From Chara braunii (lineage: Eukaryota; Streptophyta; Charophyceae; Charales; Characeae), in the NCBI GenBank assembly GCA_003427395.1, contig BFEA01000935.1:89095-122052 (forward strand): DNA of 32,958 nucleotides, given 5' to 3'. A model generated the notes under the pieces. That model had not been told where the DNA came from. It ran no database searches and worked only from the letters and a program-made list of their open reading frames with translations. Shown here piece by piece: positions 20,036 to 29,069 of the stretch. The first letter of the stretch is position 1. Each line of letters begins with the position of its first letter. Position numbers and translations under genes: made by a program.

Positions 20036-20569
20036 TCAGATGAAGGCAATCCATCTGCTGACTGTTGGATCTACTTGTTGATGCTTCTTTATAGCACCAA
20101 TCACAGCAGATGCATCAGTCCTCAAGATGAATCTCCTCGTTACTACATAGTGCCTGAAGCATCTGAGGCTATAGATGATTGTCAGCAACTCTTTTCTGAA
20201 TTGGGTATAACCTATTTCTGTAGAGTTAAGAGTCCTGCTCTCAAATCTTAGAGGCCTCTCTTTCTCATTTTCATCTTTCTGAATAAGCACACCACCCAGA
20301 GCAACTGGTCCTCCATCTGCCTCAATGATGAAAGACCTCCCGTCCTCATCATCATAAAAAGGCACTCCCAGCACTACACCCCCATCTTTTAATTTGTCCT
20401 GTAGAGTTTCTGCAGCGGCTTGCCTTTTTTCATTCCATGCTAAGTTAGCCCCTTGCCTTACCATCTCCCTCAGAGGCTCTGCAAGGGTAGCAAAATGAGG
20501 AATAAAAATCCTCCAGAATCCACAGACATCCAAGAAGCTTCTAACGTCTGTCATTCTCTTAAGTGACAA
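20036..20569 (-). pseudogene. RNase H (with RT C-terminus), pol copy 2
   Basis: RNase H degrades the RNA strand of the RNA/DNA hybrid during reverse transcription. The 177-codon frame opens with RSFLDVCGFWRIFIPHF from the RT thumb/connection. It then shows FIIEADGGPVALGG (first catalytic Asp), ESRTLNSTEIGYTQFRKELL (catalytic Glu at the start and the ELL helix) and ILRTDASAV (catalytic Asp). An in-frame TGA just upstream (20570) splits it from RT; copy 1 has Trp there. Confidence 0.92.
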
Positions 20570-20572
20570 AGG

Positions 20573-21130
20573 TCAGTTTAAGATCTTGTCTATCTTTTTG
20601 GGGTCAGGACTCCTACCCTTGGAGAAACATCTAAAACCCAAGATGATTTCTTCTGGCTGAAAGAGAATGGACTTTGGTCCACTGGCAGTCAGGTTATATT
20701 TCTGAAGTCTCTCTAGAACCATCTTCACTCCTTCCGCGTGTTCCGAGACAAACTTCCTGACGCCGCCTGCGACCAAAGTCTCATCCCTTACCAGGGGTCC
20801 TTTCACGGGATTGTCATCAATATAAGGGCTTGTTACTTCAGGAGAAATATCTTGCATGACTTGGATCATATCCCTTTGAACCACCGTCACACCATTAGTC
20901 CAACCCTGAGGTACCACACACATCTGAATGAACCCTCTTGACGTGTGCATGGCAGTCATTGGTCGGCTAATGGGATCAATAGGAAAATGATCATAGCCAG
21001 AATATAAGTCAACTAAGGAATAAATGCATCGACCAGCAAAAAATCCAGATAGGAGATCAGCATTAGGAAGATTACCTGCATCACGTACCGTCAAAGAGTT
21101 GAGTTTCTGAAGATTCTGTATCCATCTCAA
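20573..21130 (-). pseudogene. Reverse transcriptase palm, pol copy 2
   Basis: RT copies element RNA into cDNA. The 185-codon frame includes the first palm Asp (D41, SLVDLYSGYD), the PQGWTN segment, and the active-site box YIDD (Y103-D106), followed by LGFRCF and the start of the thumb. All three catalytic Asp residues are present. It is bounded by in-frame stops: a TGA before KPWGG upstream (near 21135) and a TGA at 20570. The point equivalent to 20630 is where pol copy 1 is joined to block B2. Confidence 0.93.
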
Positions 21131-21145
21131 TCCACCCCATGGTTT

Positions 21146-21331
21146 TCAAAAGCAAAACCAGTGGTTAGCATACGGTCCATCAGCAGGTTCAACAACGTTA
21201 TAAGCAATCTTCTTGTCAAGATATTTTACAACCTCAGCTTCTTGTTTGAGGGCATACTTGGTCGGCCTATCATTCCATGGAACATGATCAACTGTCAAAA
21301 TTTTGGCCATCTTGATCATATCCACGTCCAA
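21146..21331 (-). pseudogene. Reverse transcriptase N-terminal fingers, pol copy 2
   Basis: The frame contains VPWNDRPTKYAL and the sequence PYANHWFCF typical of the fingers just before the RT palm. It is separated from the palm frame by one stop and preceded by a TAG at about 21377, after which an EFSGAFSFSDEERGRL stretch still matches pol style. Confidence 0.8.
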
Positions 21332-21807
21332 CCGCCCTCTCTCTTCATCACTAAAGGAGAATGCACCAGAGAACTCCTAACACATTTTGAAGATATATTA
21401 TTTCTCTTTAGGCAGGATAAACTGATCCGAGTCTATCTTCATTGTGTCAAATCTCTCTTTGGTGACCCTGTTTCTCAATTTTGCAGATTCTCTTAATGCT
21501 TTAATAATCTTCCTCTTTTTTTTCAATGCTTCATCATAATCATTTTCTATTAGGACTGCTAACGAGTTTTTTTTTTACCCCCTTGGGCTTATATTTTCTC
21601 TTTGACCCAGTGACTATTTTCCTAAAAAAGGATGAGTCGATGCAAATTTTAACTCCATCTTTCCTCCCTTAGCAGTCTCTACAGCTTTCTTAAACGCTTT
21701 AATTTGTTCGTCCTCATCTTTGAGATTACCAAGGGCTTATATCATTTTTGAAACTTGGTTAATACTCACTGAAATTTCTTCTTTAACCTCTTGTTTGCCT
21801 TCTTCTC
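21332..21807 (-). pseudogene. Protease-RT connector, decayed
   Basis: Pieces of open frame continue between protease and RT (for example a Lys/Glu-rich helix read from 21737 to 21850). Stops and T/A homopolymer indels interrupt it. I see no separate gene. Confidence 0.55.
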
Positions 21808-22191
21808 TTAGTCTCCTAATCCTTTCAGTAGACTCTTCCTTTCTGATCGAATTAGCAGACAATCGATGCTTAAAATCGTTTTCCGTGCAGACCATAAAGG
21901 TCTGTTCCTGAGCAGTCTCAGGATCTTGTAGGCCGATCCAGGATGACCCCTCATGACTATAAAATTTGACTGCCTCCATTGTAAGAATGGAGTGCCCAAG
22001 ATACAATCGTGGTCCAGTTTCGACACTAAAAAACCCAGTAATTCAACTAACAAAGTCCCAACTCTGATAGGTAGATTGTCAATAAATTCAGCCACAAATA
22101 GTTCTCCTGCAATATTACTCACTAGGTTATGTGCAGGTCTATCAATAGATAAGTCACGAGTCTCCATTATTCTCCGAAAAAGAAGAATCAT
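21808..22191 (-). pseudogene. Retropepsin-like aspartic protease, C-terminal part
   Basis: The protease cleaves the Gag-Pol polyprotein. The catalytic triplet DSG lies at the end of the preceding frame (22188-22730, ALEDSG). This frame supplies the rest: RPAHNLVSNIAG, a Val/Leu strand and the flap-distal DCILGTPFL, whose ILG is the conserved C-terminal motif of retropepsins. The two frames overlap by ATGA, so one base change in length separates DSG from the body of the enzyme. Confidence 0.85.
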
Positions 22192-22730
22192 CTTTGCCCA
22201 GAGTCCTCTAAGGCTCGAATGTTCACTTGATTAATATAAATGGTCAGGTGCTCACATCCTATGGTTGTGAATCTCATCTTGCAACCTGGAAGTGATCTGT
22301 TCACCTGACTGGGAAAAATGGATCCCAAATAATTAACTTGTAATTTATTCTTCTCAATCAACTTCTTTAGTTCTTCTCTCCGTTTAGGTGTTAGAGTCAT
22401 CGCTTCCTTGAAGGACAGGGTCACTGCTATCTCTTCCAACATTTTAGTAATCACATCAGTAATCATTGTCCCGTCTTCCAAATCATTCTTGAAAATTAAT
22501 TTTCTCTTCCTTCCTTGCTCATTCTTCCTATGTGGCAGTTCTGGCTCTGGATCATCAAAAATATTAATCAGAGACTCCTGAACTTTCCTTTTTTTCTTTT
22601 CCTCTATCATTTGGGGCGTCAAACATGCTTGAAGGTTTATCACTTCACCAAGCACAACACCGGGTTCCATGAAGAGTTTTTGAGGTAGATCACCATCAAA
22701 TGACATCATGTTGACCAGAAAGCGAGTCAT
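22188..22730 (-). pseudogene. Pol N-terminal region and protease active site
   Basis: The 180-codon frame has a Lys/Glu-rich segment (MIEEKKKRKVQES), another basic stretch and then the start of protease ending in ALEDSG. The position between Gag zinc knuckle and protease fits the connector of Gag-Pol. It ends by frameshift directly after the active-site DSG. Confidence 0.75.
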
Positions 22731-22895
22731 TTCATAAGAAGGACATTCTACTAATTCATAAGGGTTCTGAGAAGTAAAATCCCCTCTAATAAAGACTCAC
22801 TTGTAGAAGCCTCATCACGCATCCTTTATCAATGTTAAGGATTGCAGAGACAACTCAATCGCGGTATGAGGGTCACTTATTTTTTCACGTGTTTC

Positions 22896-23150
22896 CTACA
22901 CAAGCTCATTAGGCAACTCACCAATAAGAAAATGAACATTCACATTAGCCTTTCTCTTCTTCTTCTTCATTATTTTTTCATCATGTTTAAGAGCGAGAAG
23001 TCTCATACCTCCTGCATACCTGGGGTCCAATTTATTCCATGAACTATCACAAACATGACCCATAGCATCCTTATTTGCCACCCCACTTTTCACCTCCTCA
23101 AGAGGCCTGCAATAGGTGGTAGTGTGACCCCCTTCACCAGAATAGTATCA
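22896..23150 (-). pseudogene. Gag zinc knuckle and tail, inactivated
   Basis: The spacing of a CX2CX4HX4C knuckle is plain at 23109-23150: position 1 is now TGA, then YY, position 2 is Ser, GEGG, His, TTTY, Cys. Two of four zinc ligands are lost. Downstream is a basic KKKKRK segment and a stop near 22896. This domain normally binds element RNA for packaging. Confidence 0.8.
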
Positions 23151-23588
23151 GACAAAACTCTTTTTAGGACCGTCATTATATTTCCTTCTTTCTCTGTTTC
23201 CTCTGTCACCATTCCCTCCATTCTTTCTAGATCTAGAAGAATCTTCCTTCTTACCATAGCCTTCATCATCATTATCATCATCATCCTCTTCACTTTCAGT
23301 TTTCTTATTTCCCCTGTCATCCACAACATGGTTTGCATGCATATAGTTAGCCATCACTCTTTGAATAATATTTTCAGCACTCAGATTGTTCCCTCTGTTC
23401 ATACCATTCTCAGTCTCCCAGTCCTTGACCAATGTACTGATCTGATCCAGTGACCATTTCTCATGAAAAACTGTAGGCAGAGTTCTAACAATTGCAACCA
23501 TTTCATCCCATCTGAGAGAATAGTGCTGAGCCGGATTGAGAACTGTCTGCCTTTCAGTGTCAGTAAATTTGTCAAAAATATATGGCAT
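23148..23588 (-). pseudogene. Gag C-terminal half
   Basis: The 146-codon frame follows a one-base shift from the N-terminal Gag frame. It has an LRWDEMVAIVRTLP helix region of Gag capsid style. It is followed by an acidic run (SEEDDDDNDDEGYG) and an Arg/Gly/Asn-rich stretch leading to the zinc knuckle. The ATG at 23588 is internal to gag, not a true start. Confidence 0.8.
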
Positions 23589-24073
23589 CTCTCAGCTTCG
23601 TCCAAATATGAGATTCTTCTTGCTGTTCGGATGAAGGTCTGAAGAAAAACATTGAAAGTGTCATACTTAGCTCTTATGATGTTGAATAGATCCTTAGTTG
23701 TAGTTGGAACTGAGTCTTTGTCAAATTCTTTTTTCATTCTCTCTTTGACCTCTTCCAATGCACTGGCTCCTTCCATCAACTCCTGAACAGTCAACCTCGA
23801 GTCATTGTCACAGTAAGATAGAAGGTGCTTAAGTCGTTGCTTGTCTATCCAACTATAACTGAGCTCAAATAATTCATACTCGTCCAGGAAATCGTTTACT
23901 TGAGGTCCTCTGAAACAGGGAATTCCCTCATCTGGCCTCTTTGCTCTTGCGATATCTGATCCTCCTTTCATTGTGTCAACTCTCTCTACCAGTTCTCGTA
24001 TAACTCCTACCAGTGCCTCCTCATTAATCCCTACAGAAGAACTCGGTCTTGCTCGTCTTGCCATTTTGACCAT
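23399..24073 (-). pseudogene. Gag N-terminal half (capsid)
   Basis: Gag forms the virus-like particle. The frame begins MVKMARRARPSSS with a good ATG and has a PDEGIPCFRG turn. It continues with a helix-rich capsid-like part (FLDEYELFELSYSWIDKQRL, LVQEL-like and EEVKERMKKEFDKD helices). The natural frame is left near 23590 by one base, after DEAER; the remaining codons to 23399 are out-of-frame readthrough. Overall Gag length before the knuckle is about 300 residues, normal for the family. Confidence 0.85.
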
Positions 24074-24471
24074 AGACTTCCCTAGATACTTGTTTCTTTC
24101 TCTCTATCACTTTTGTCCTCCCTTTTTTTTATTTTTCAGTCTCTCACTCTTCTCGCATAGGATAGAGGTTCGTTTCTCTCTTCTCTTGTTTGGTCTACCC
24201 CTTGAGAATTTCGTACACAAAGAGTATATGCAATAATAGACCGGGTAATGATCAAAGGCAAAGCAACCCTTCTCAGCCGTCCAATGTAATCTTCAATCAA
24301 CTGTCTTTCATCATCCCTACTCAGTTTTTTATTATACCCTTTTACAGTACCCCGAATCATAAAATATCGAGTCAAGTATATAATCTTATAATCAAATTGG
24401 ATTGCTTACAAACCGCTGCTAATCCTCCTGGCAAGAGAGACTCGTTCCCTGGAAGAATGATATGATATTTT
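24074..24471. other. Spacer between leader ORFs and gag
   Basis: Pyrimidine-rich on the plus strand near 24070-24190. The minus frame at 24136-24375 has no recognisable pattern and no family member elsewhere in the window. Probably untranslated leader of gag. Confidence 0.5.
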
Positions 24472-24696
24472 TTAAGTAGCCCCTACTTTCACTACCTTCA
24501 GTAGGTAGCTAATCTCAGTCTGGTCAATGACAACTCTTAGGGCAAAATCTCTCATTTGATCAAGAACAGGTTGCAAGAACTTAAGCTCATCCAAGGTAGA
24601 GAGGTTTCTGTTAGAGATCTGAAAAGTCCCTTCTATCTTGATTATTCTTCCTTCCAATACAACCCCAAATGTTAACTGTTCAACCAAGTTGGGCAT
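24472..24696 (-). CDS. Leader ORF, module Y (unknown)
   Basis: A 74-codon ORF starting MPNLVEQL, with ATG two bases past the stop of the preceding X ORF. It resembles the LTR ORF at 2049-2357: LV-x-x-L start, GT in the middle, then a helix with M-x-x-x-AL-x-VVxDQ and a Tyr-Leu strand. Function unknown. It lies between the X array and gag and reads in the same direction. Confidence 0.5.
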   Translation of the reverse strand: MPNLVEQLTFGVVLEGRIIKIEGTFQISNRNLSTLDELKFLQPVLDQMRDFALRVVIDQTEISYLLKVVKVGAT

Positions 24697-24698
24697 CG

Positions 24699-25204
24699 TT
24701 AACCATCATAGGAAACATCTGAAAGATAGATCTCATGTTGGACATAATCAAGGACTTCGAACCTGTGCTCAAAGGTACTCAAAAGCAGGGATTTTATAAT
24801 CACTGTAGAGTTTTTCTTCCTTGCTCTACCAATCTCAGCAATAGCCTCCAGCAGAGGCACCCAATCTTTCATGTCTTCAAATCCCTCAGCAATTGAGAAC
24901 TCAGGGAACCTCTCAAATTTCCTTACTCTCACTCCCCATGTTACTTTCCTTCTTAGCTTCTCTAGCCATTCTTTTGTCCGCTCAAGACTGACATACGCCC
25001 TTTTTAAATACTCTAAGTAGTCAACTTCCTCCTCTAGACAGGCAGGGGAGTAAACCCTCACATCCAAACTGTCAGAGTTAAGGAATTTAACCATAGGAAT
25101 ATGAAATATTATATGTCCTTTCCCACAAATCTCATGCCTCAAGATTACAAAGGGATTATCGTACCCTGCCACCTCATAAAGTTTACCCTCACAGTAGTTA
25201 TCCT
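24699..25204 (-). CDS. Leader ORF X3, module X family (unknown)
   Basis: The frame is open from about 25204 to 24699. It shows the module pattern: YEVAGYDNPFVI opening, a strand IIFHIPMVKF, SLDVRVYSP, a long helix with LEKLRR, then FPEFSIAEGF and DWVPLLEAI. It extends about 50 residues past the usual module end. No ATG lies near its beginning; the first in-frame start would be a GTG, so it may be part of a longer product or a spliced or decayed frame. Confidence 0.6.
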
Positions 25205-25242
25205 GGCTACCGAGAGTATCCTTCCTGGACTCTCTTCACTTT

Positions 25243-25701
25243 TCATACAAGATCTATCATGGCTGACCAATTGTGTCTTGGGAATGTAAGTCCTTCAACA
25301 GGTGGATATGGTATCCCAACAAAAGGTCTGACATAGGTACAAAAGGAGAAATTATCTCTCTCTCGCTCTAACCTTCTTTTCTCATCATGCACAAGGTCCG
25401 ACGCTCGTTGCCAACACACAACTTTTTTACATTCTTCAAATCTTTGTCTCGGCACATAAATCCCAATATCATACTCATCAAGATCAATAAAATAGCAGGT
25501 AAAAACATACAGATTGTCTTGTTCTCGCCATGGTTTCTTTATAGCCTCATACCTCACGATCTCATAGGAGATTAAGACTTTCTTCGTTATGGAATTAAGG
25601 GAATCCAACAACTTACCTGATTCAACCTTACTCAACCCCCCATGTCCTCTTTTCGGTCTAAACCAGGGTTTCTCTCTTGAGGGTACATAGCGTCCGCTCA
25701 T
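25243..25701 (-). CDS. Leader ORF X2, module X family (unknown), best preserved
   Basis: A 152-codon ORF with ATG at 25701 overlapping the stop of X1 (ATGA). In order: a basic N-terminus; LLDSLNSITKK; SYEIVRYEA; the strand YVFTCYFIDLDEYDIGIYVP; a helix with A-x-x-LVHDEKRRLERERD; VGIPYPPVEG; and NWSAMIDLV. The LTR ORF at 764-1279 follows the same order with LNRIALKD, TIDDLRPYVKR, EKRRECDE, PKPPVP and CWGDLIDLA. No signal peptide or membrane segment is evident. I do not recognise a known domain. Confidence 0.65.
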   Translation of the reverse strand: MSGRYVPSREKPWFRPKRGHGGLSKVESGKLLDSLNSITKKVLISYEIVRYEAIKKPWREQDNLYVFTCYFIDLDEYDIGIYVPRQRFEECKKVVCWQRASDLVHDEKRRLERERDNFSFCTYVRPFVGIPYPPVEGLTFPRHNWSAMIDLV

Positions 25702-26162
25702 TTCACTCTTTGGTCTCTTTTCACTCTCAGAGCAAACTCAACCACCGCAGACCAATTCTCTCTTGACAAATTAACGTCGGGCATGGGAGGAGCTGAAAAT
25801 CCTTCAAAGACAGTAAATCGAGTAGATTCAGTGAAACATTTGTTTTCCCTCTCAAGTCTCTCTTTCTCTTTCAATACAACCTCTTCAACAAATCCTCAAC
25901 ATCTCCCGTATACCGCTTCAGTACTTCTTTCTTTTGGAACATAAATCCTCACATCATACACGTCCAGGTCTATGAAGTAAAATGTCAGTATATAAAATCG
26001 CTCCTGCTCCCATCCACTTTCAACCATTTCATATCTGACAGCCTCATATGTGAACACCTCTTTCTTACTTAATGTATTCAAGGAGTTCAAGAGACCCTCA
26101 ATTCTCTCTTGACTTGGGCCTGAACCTCTGCCGAGTTTCGACCTTCTTTGTTTAGTCTTCAT
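25698..26162 (-). pseudogene. Leader ORF X1, module X family, broken
   Basis: ATG at 26162. The first half (GLLNSLNTLSKKEVF, TYEAVRYEMVE, FYFIDLDVYDVRIYVP) closely parallels X2. The frame ends at 25896, and the second half (KEKERLERENK, FSAPPMPD, RENWSAVVEF) continues in another frame to 25698. It overlaps the start of X2 by ATGA and the end of X0 by ten bases. Confidence 0.65.
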
Positions 26163-26567
26163 GACCACCAATTAATTTCTCCCACTTCAGTACCATGTTG
26201 ATAATTGGCAACCAGTTACTCTCATCACAATAGTTGTCAGGTATAGGAGGGATCGGAACAATCTCATACGTTACTGGCATTACATCCCATTCCACTCTCT
26301 TCTTCTGCTTGATTAGGTCTGTTTTCTCATCATAAAGAGATTGGATCGCAATTCTCCATAGCCAGTTAAAGGTCTTTCCTCCGTCATAGTCTCCTTCTTG
26401 ACATAAGGACGAATATCATAGATATCTCCCTCCATGAAGCGAGCCAGCACTATGTTGATGGTCGAATTGCCAGAACGGTAGACCCAACAATGCTCATATT
26501 GATAGGGGCCAAGGACATCATAGACTCATGAGGCAAACCTAAGATCAAGCCTGATTCTCTCCAACAT
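26152..26567 (-). pseudogene. Leader ORF X0, module X family, broken
   Basis: Starts at an ATG (26567), has a stop after 13 codons, then RFMEGDIYDIRPYVKKE, which is closest to the LTR version of the motif. A frameshift follows, then a helix with YDEKTDLIKQKKR, then IVPIPPIPD and ESNWLPIINMV. It is the first module after the PBS. Confidence 0.6.
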
Positions 26568-26784
26568 TAACATTAGTCCGCTTCTTCAGTCCAATGTGGT
26601 ACCTCACACAAGGAAAAATAAGTCTCAGTTAGCATCTAGGTTTCTCCAAGAAAATTATAACTCAAGAAAGATTGCATAATCAGTCTAAAAATTCATAAAT
26701 TGTCAACAGTTCTCAAAGCCTAATCAAAAGCTCAAAGCTGTTTGCAAACCCAGACTCGTTCCGGACACGAAAATTTTTCACATA
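26568..26784. other. Untranslated leader after the PBS
   Basis: No coding pattern seen. AT-rich with TCTCAAAG and AATCAAAAGC repeats. It lies between the PBS and the first X module. Confidence 0.5.
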
Positions 26785-26800
26785 CCCGGCAACGACGCCA
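26785..26800 (-). other. Primer-binding site for tRNA-Asp
   Basis: The minus strand reads TGGCGTCGTTGCCGGG, four bases after the end of the 5' LTR. The complement of the plant tRNA-Asp(GUC) 3' end is TGGCGCCGTTGCCGGG, so 15 of 16 positions fit. The location and the match fix the element's strand and LTR ends. Confidence 0.88.
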
Positions 26801-26867
26801 TTTTTGGCGTACGTTTTTCAGTCGGGCCCCTTCGGACGACCGGAAAGCCAACAGGCTGTTACGTAGG

Positions 26868-26875
26868 ATTTTATA
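26868..26875 (-). promoter_or_regulatory. Possible LTR TATA box (5' LTR)
   Basis: TATAAAAT on the minus strand, identical in place to 153-160 in the other LTR. This copy would be the one placed to drive gag-pol. Confidence 0.35.
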
Positions 26876-27289
26876 TGTGGCTTGCAATAAATAAATTAAA
26901 TTAAATAGAGTAAATCCCTTCCTGTTGTGTGCGTCCGGCTTGGAACGAGAACCTTCAATTGCGGTCTTCACCGGTCCCCGGTCTTAGGAATCTTTTATTT
27001 TGATTCGGAACAGCATAGAATGACGCAAATAATAATCATGGAGTTTTGAAGTGTCATGAAGTTATCAATTCTGCAATTTCTTATTTTGATAATTGTGACT
27101 GAATCATCAGGGAAAGCAATCATCAGCGAGAGTAATGCAAGAAACAAGACTTATTGACTCGAGCAATAATAAGGTCAGATGAGGGAAGAATAAGAACTCA
27201 TAATAGTCTCAGAAAATACATGTATAGGGAACACGGCCAGCCCCAGTCAAGAGTCCTCACTTATCCCTCCGAATCCCATGCTCAATTTC

Positions 27290-27994
27290 TCACTTTGTTA
27301 TGCGTTTCTTATGCCTCGTGCGATGTCCCCGTACTTTCTGAGGTTGTGGTCTTTGTATATAGAGCCACCGATAGCCAACGAGTTCTGAACTCTTTCGTCC
27401 AAGTCCCATGATACGAAAGTCAACCATGGCACAAAACTCCTCCCATAGTGTAGGAAGATACGGCTGGGAAAAAATCCCTCGTCTGAGATGTGGGAACTCT
27501 GAGGGCTCTGTCACTGCCTCTTAATCGATCACTGCAGGTGAAATGTACCACTTTGCCAGATCTATCAGGTCGCCCCAACAAGAGCCGTCAGTGAGAATGA
27601 AGGGTACTGGAGGCTTGGGATAGTCAGTGTAGAGTTTGGGCCCAAAGCTGTGGATTGACTTTATTCCACTCTCATCACACTCCCTCCTTTTCTCCTCCAG
27701 GTGCCTGTCTGCTTCGGCCCAAACTAAGTCAAAATGCTCATGGGACTCCTTGCTTCTCTTCACATAGGGTCTGAGGTCATCGATGGTGCCTTCAGCAAAA
27801 CAGGTATGTACAACGAAAATTGACAGATCCCCTCGGCTAAAGCCAATAGCACTGATGTACTGATATCTGATAGCATCTTTGAGTGCAATCCTGTTGAGAC
27901 TAGCCAAAACTAACTCGCTGACTCCAAAGGACTGAACTGTACTCATGAGTGTGATGACTGCTGCTTTTCTGAATGTCGTGTCTCGAAGATGCAC
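27290..27994 (-). pseudogene. LTR-encoded module X ORF, 5' LTR copy
   Basis: The first 157 codons (27994-27521) match the left LTR ORF with 9 changed codons, then TAA where the left has Tyr. After the stop the frame runs on through PSEFPHLR, is open where the left copy has TGA, and continues to 27290 with a Lys/Arg-rich tail. Each LTR copy is thus broken at a site where the other is open, which suggests a longer original frame of roughly 235 codons. Confidence 0.6.
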
Positions 27995-28327
27995 TGAGTG
28001 TCTGATTGTTATTCACGTACCTCTCACTTGTCTTTCGAGCACTGTTCGAATGTTATTTGAGTGTTGCTTGAGTGTTTGACTGGGTCGAGATTAAATCCCG
28101 ACTATATCTTGAGATGACGACGGATTGCTGCAAATTGTTGGTTGCTGGATAGTTGAAAGTTGAGATGACTGCTGATTGGGTGTTGCTTGAGATCTGCTGG
28201 AGTAATAAGTCACCGTACCATGGTCACTTAATGACTGGAAGCAATTGCAGTTTTGCTAGCTGATATCGAACATTCATGATACTGTTATAATATTGATCGA
28301 ACAATGATTATATATTGATTGATCACT

Positions 28328-28690
28328 GATTGAGTACTGACTGAAAATTGATTGTATGCTGATTGATCACTGATTGAACACTGAATGAAAACTGATTGTA
28401 TGTTGGTTGGTCACTGATTGAACGTTGAATAAAAACTGATTGCATGATTGCCCACTTGATAACGACACAGAGTATTGCTCGCTCAATAATAGCGTTGAGC
28501 ATTAGCCACTCATAAACGGCACCGAGCACTGCTCATTGATAATCAGCACCGAGCATTGCTCACAGAAAACAACACCGAATACTGATCACTTCTAAGCACT
28601 GCTCACTGATAACAGCACCGAGCACCGATCACTACTGAGCACTGCTCACTGATAACAGTGTTGAGTACTGATCACTGCTAAAAACGCTGA
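28328..28690. repeat. 44-bp tandem repeats and palindromic array (5' LTR)
   Basis: 44-bp units begin at 28328, 28372 and 28416. From about 28455 to 28690 the GAGCAYTGCTC-type motifs follow, as in the left LTR. Confidence 0.8.
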
Positions 28691-28763
28691 GTACTGAGAG
28701 TTGCATGTTGCTTACTGACTGGATTCGCTAGCGAAGCCGTCGAGGAAAGGAATCTGAGCACTC

Positions 28764-29069
28764 TCACGCTCCCTTAGACTTCGCTCTGGTCTGTTCGATC
28801 GCCTCAATGAACGAGTAGGTACTGTGTAATTTTATGTCTAGTCCGTAAATGTAGAGGGAATACTCAACGAGTTCCTGATCCTTTACTAACTCTAATGCTT
28901 GCTCCATCATGCATCTGAGGTGCGAATGGATATCCTGAGCAACATTCCCTTCCCAACCCTTCGTTTTATCTCGATTCATCGTGCAAGTCACTCTCAGTAT
29001 ATTCTTACTTTCAGCATTTCCGCTGAGACCCATCGCATAAAGAATGTTTGGCCTGAGCTTGTGTACCAA
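28764..29069 (-). pseudogene. LTR-encoded module Y ORF, 5' LTR copy
   Basis: Same frame as 2049-2357 with around a dozen residue changes and the same length. The ATG of the left copy is ATT here, so no normal start remains. Confidence 0.45.
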
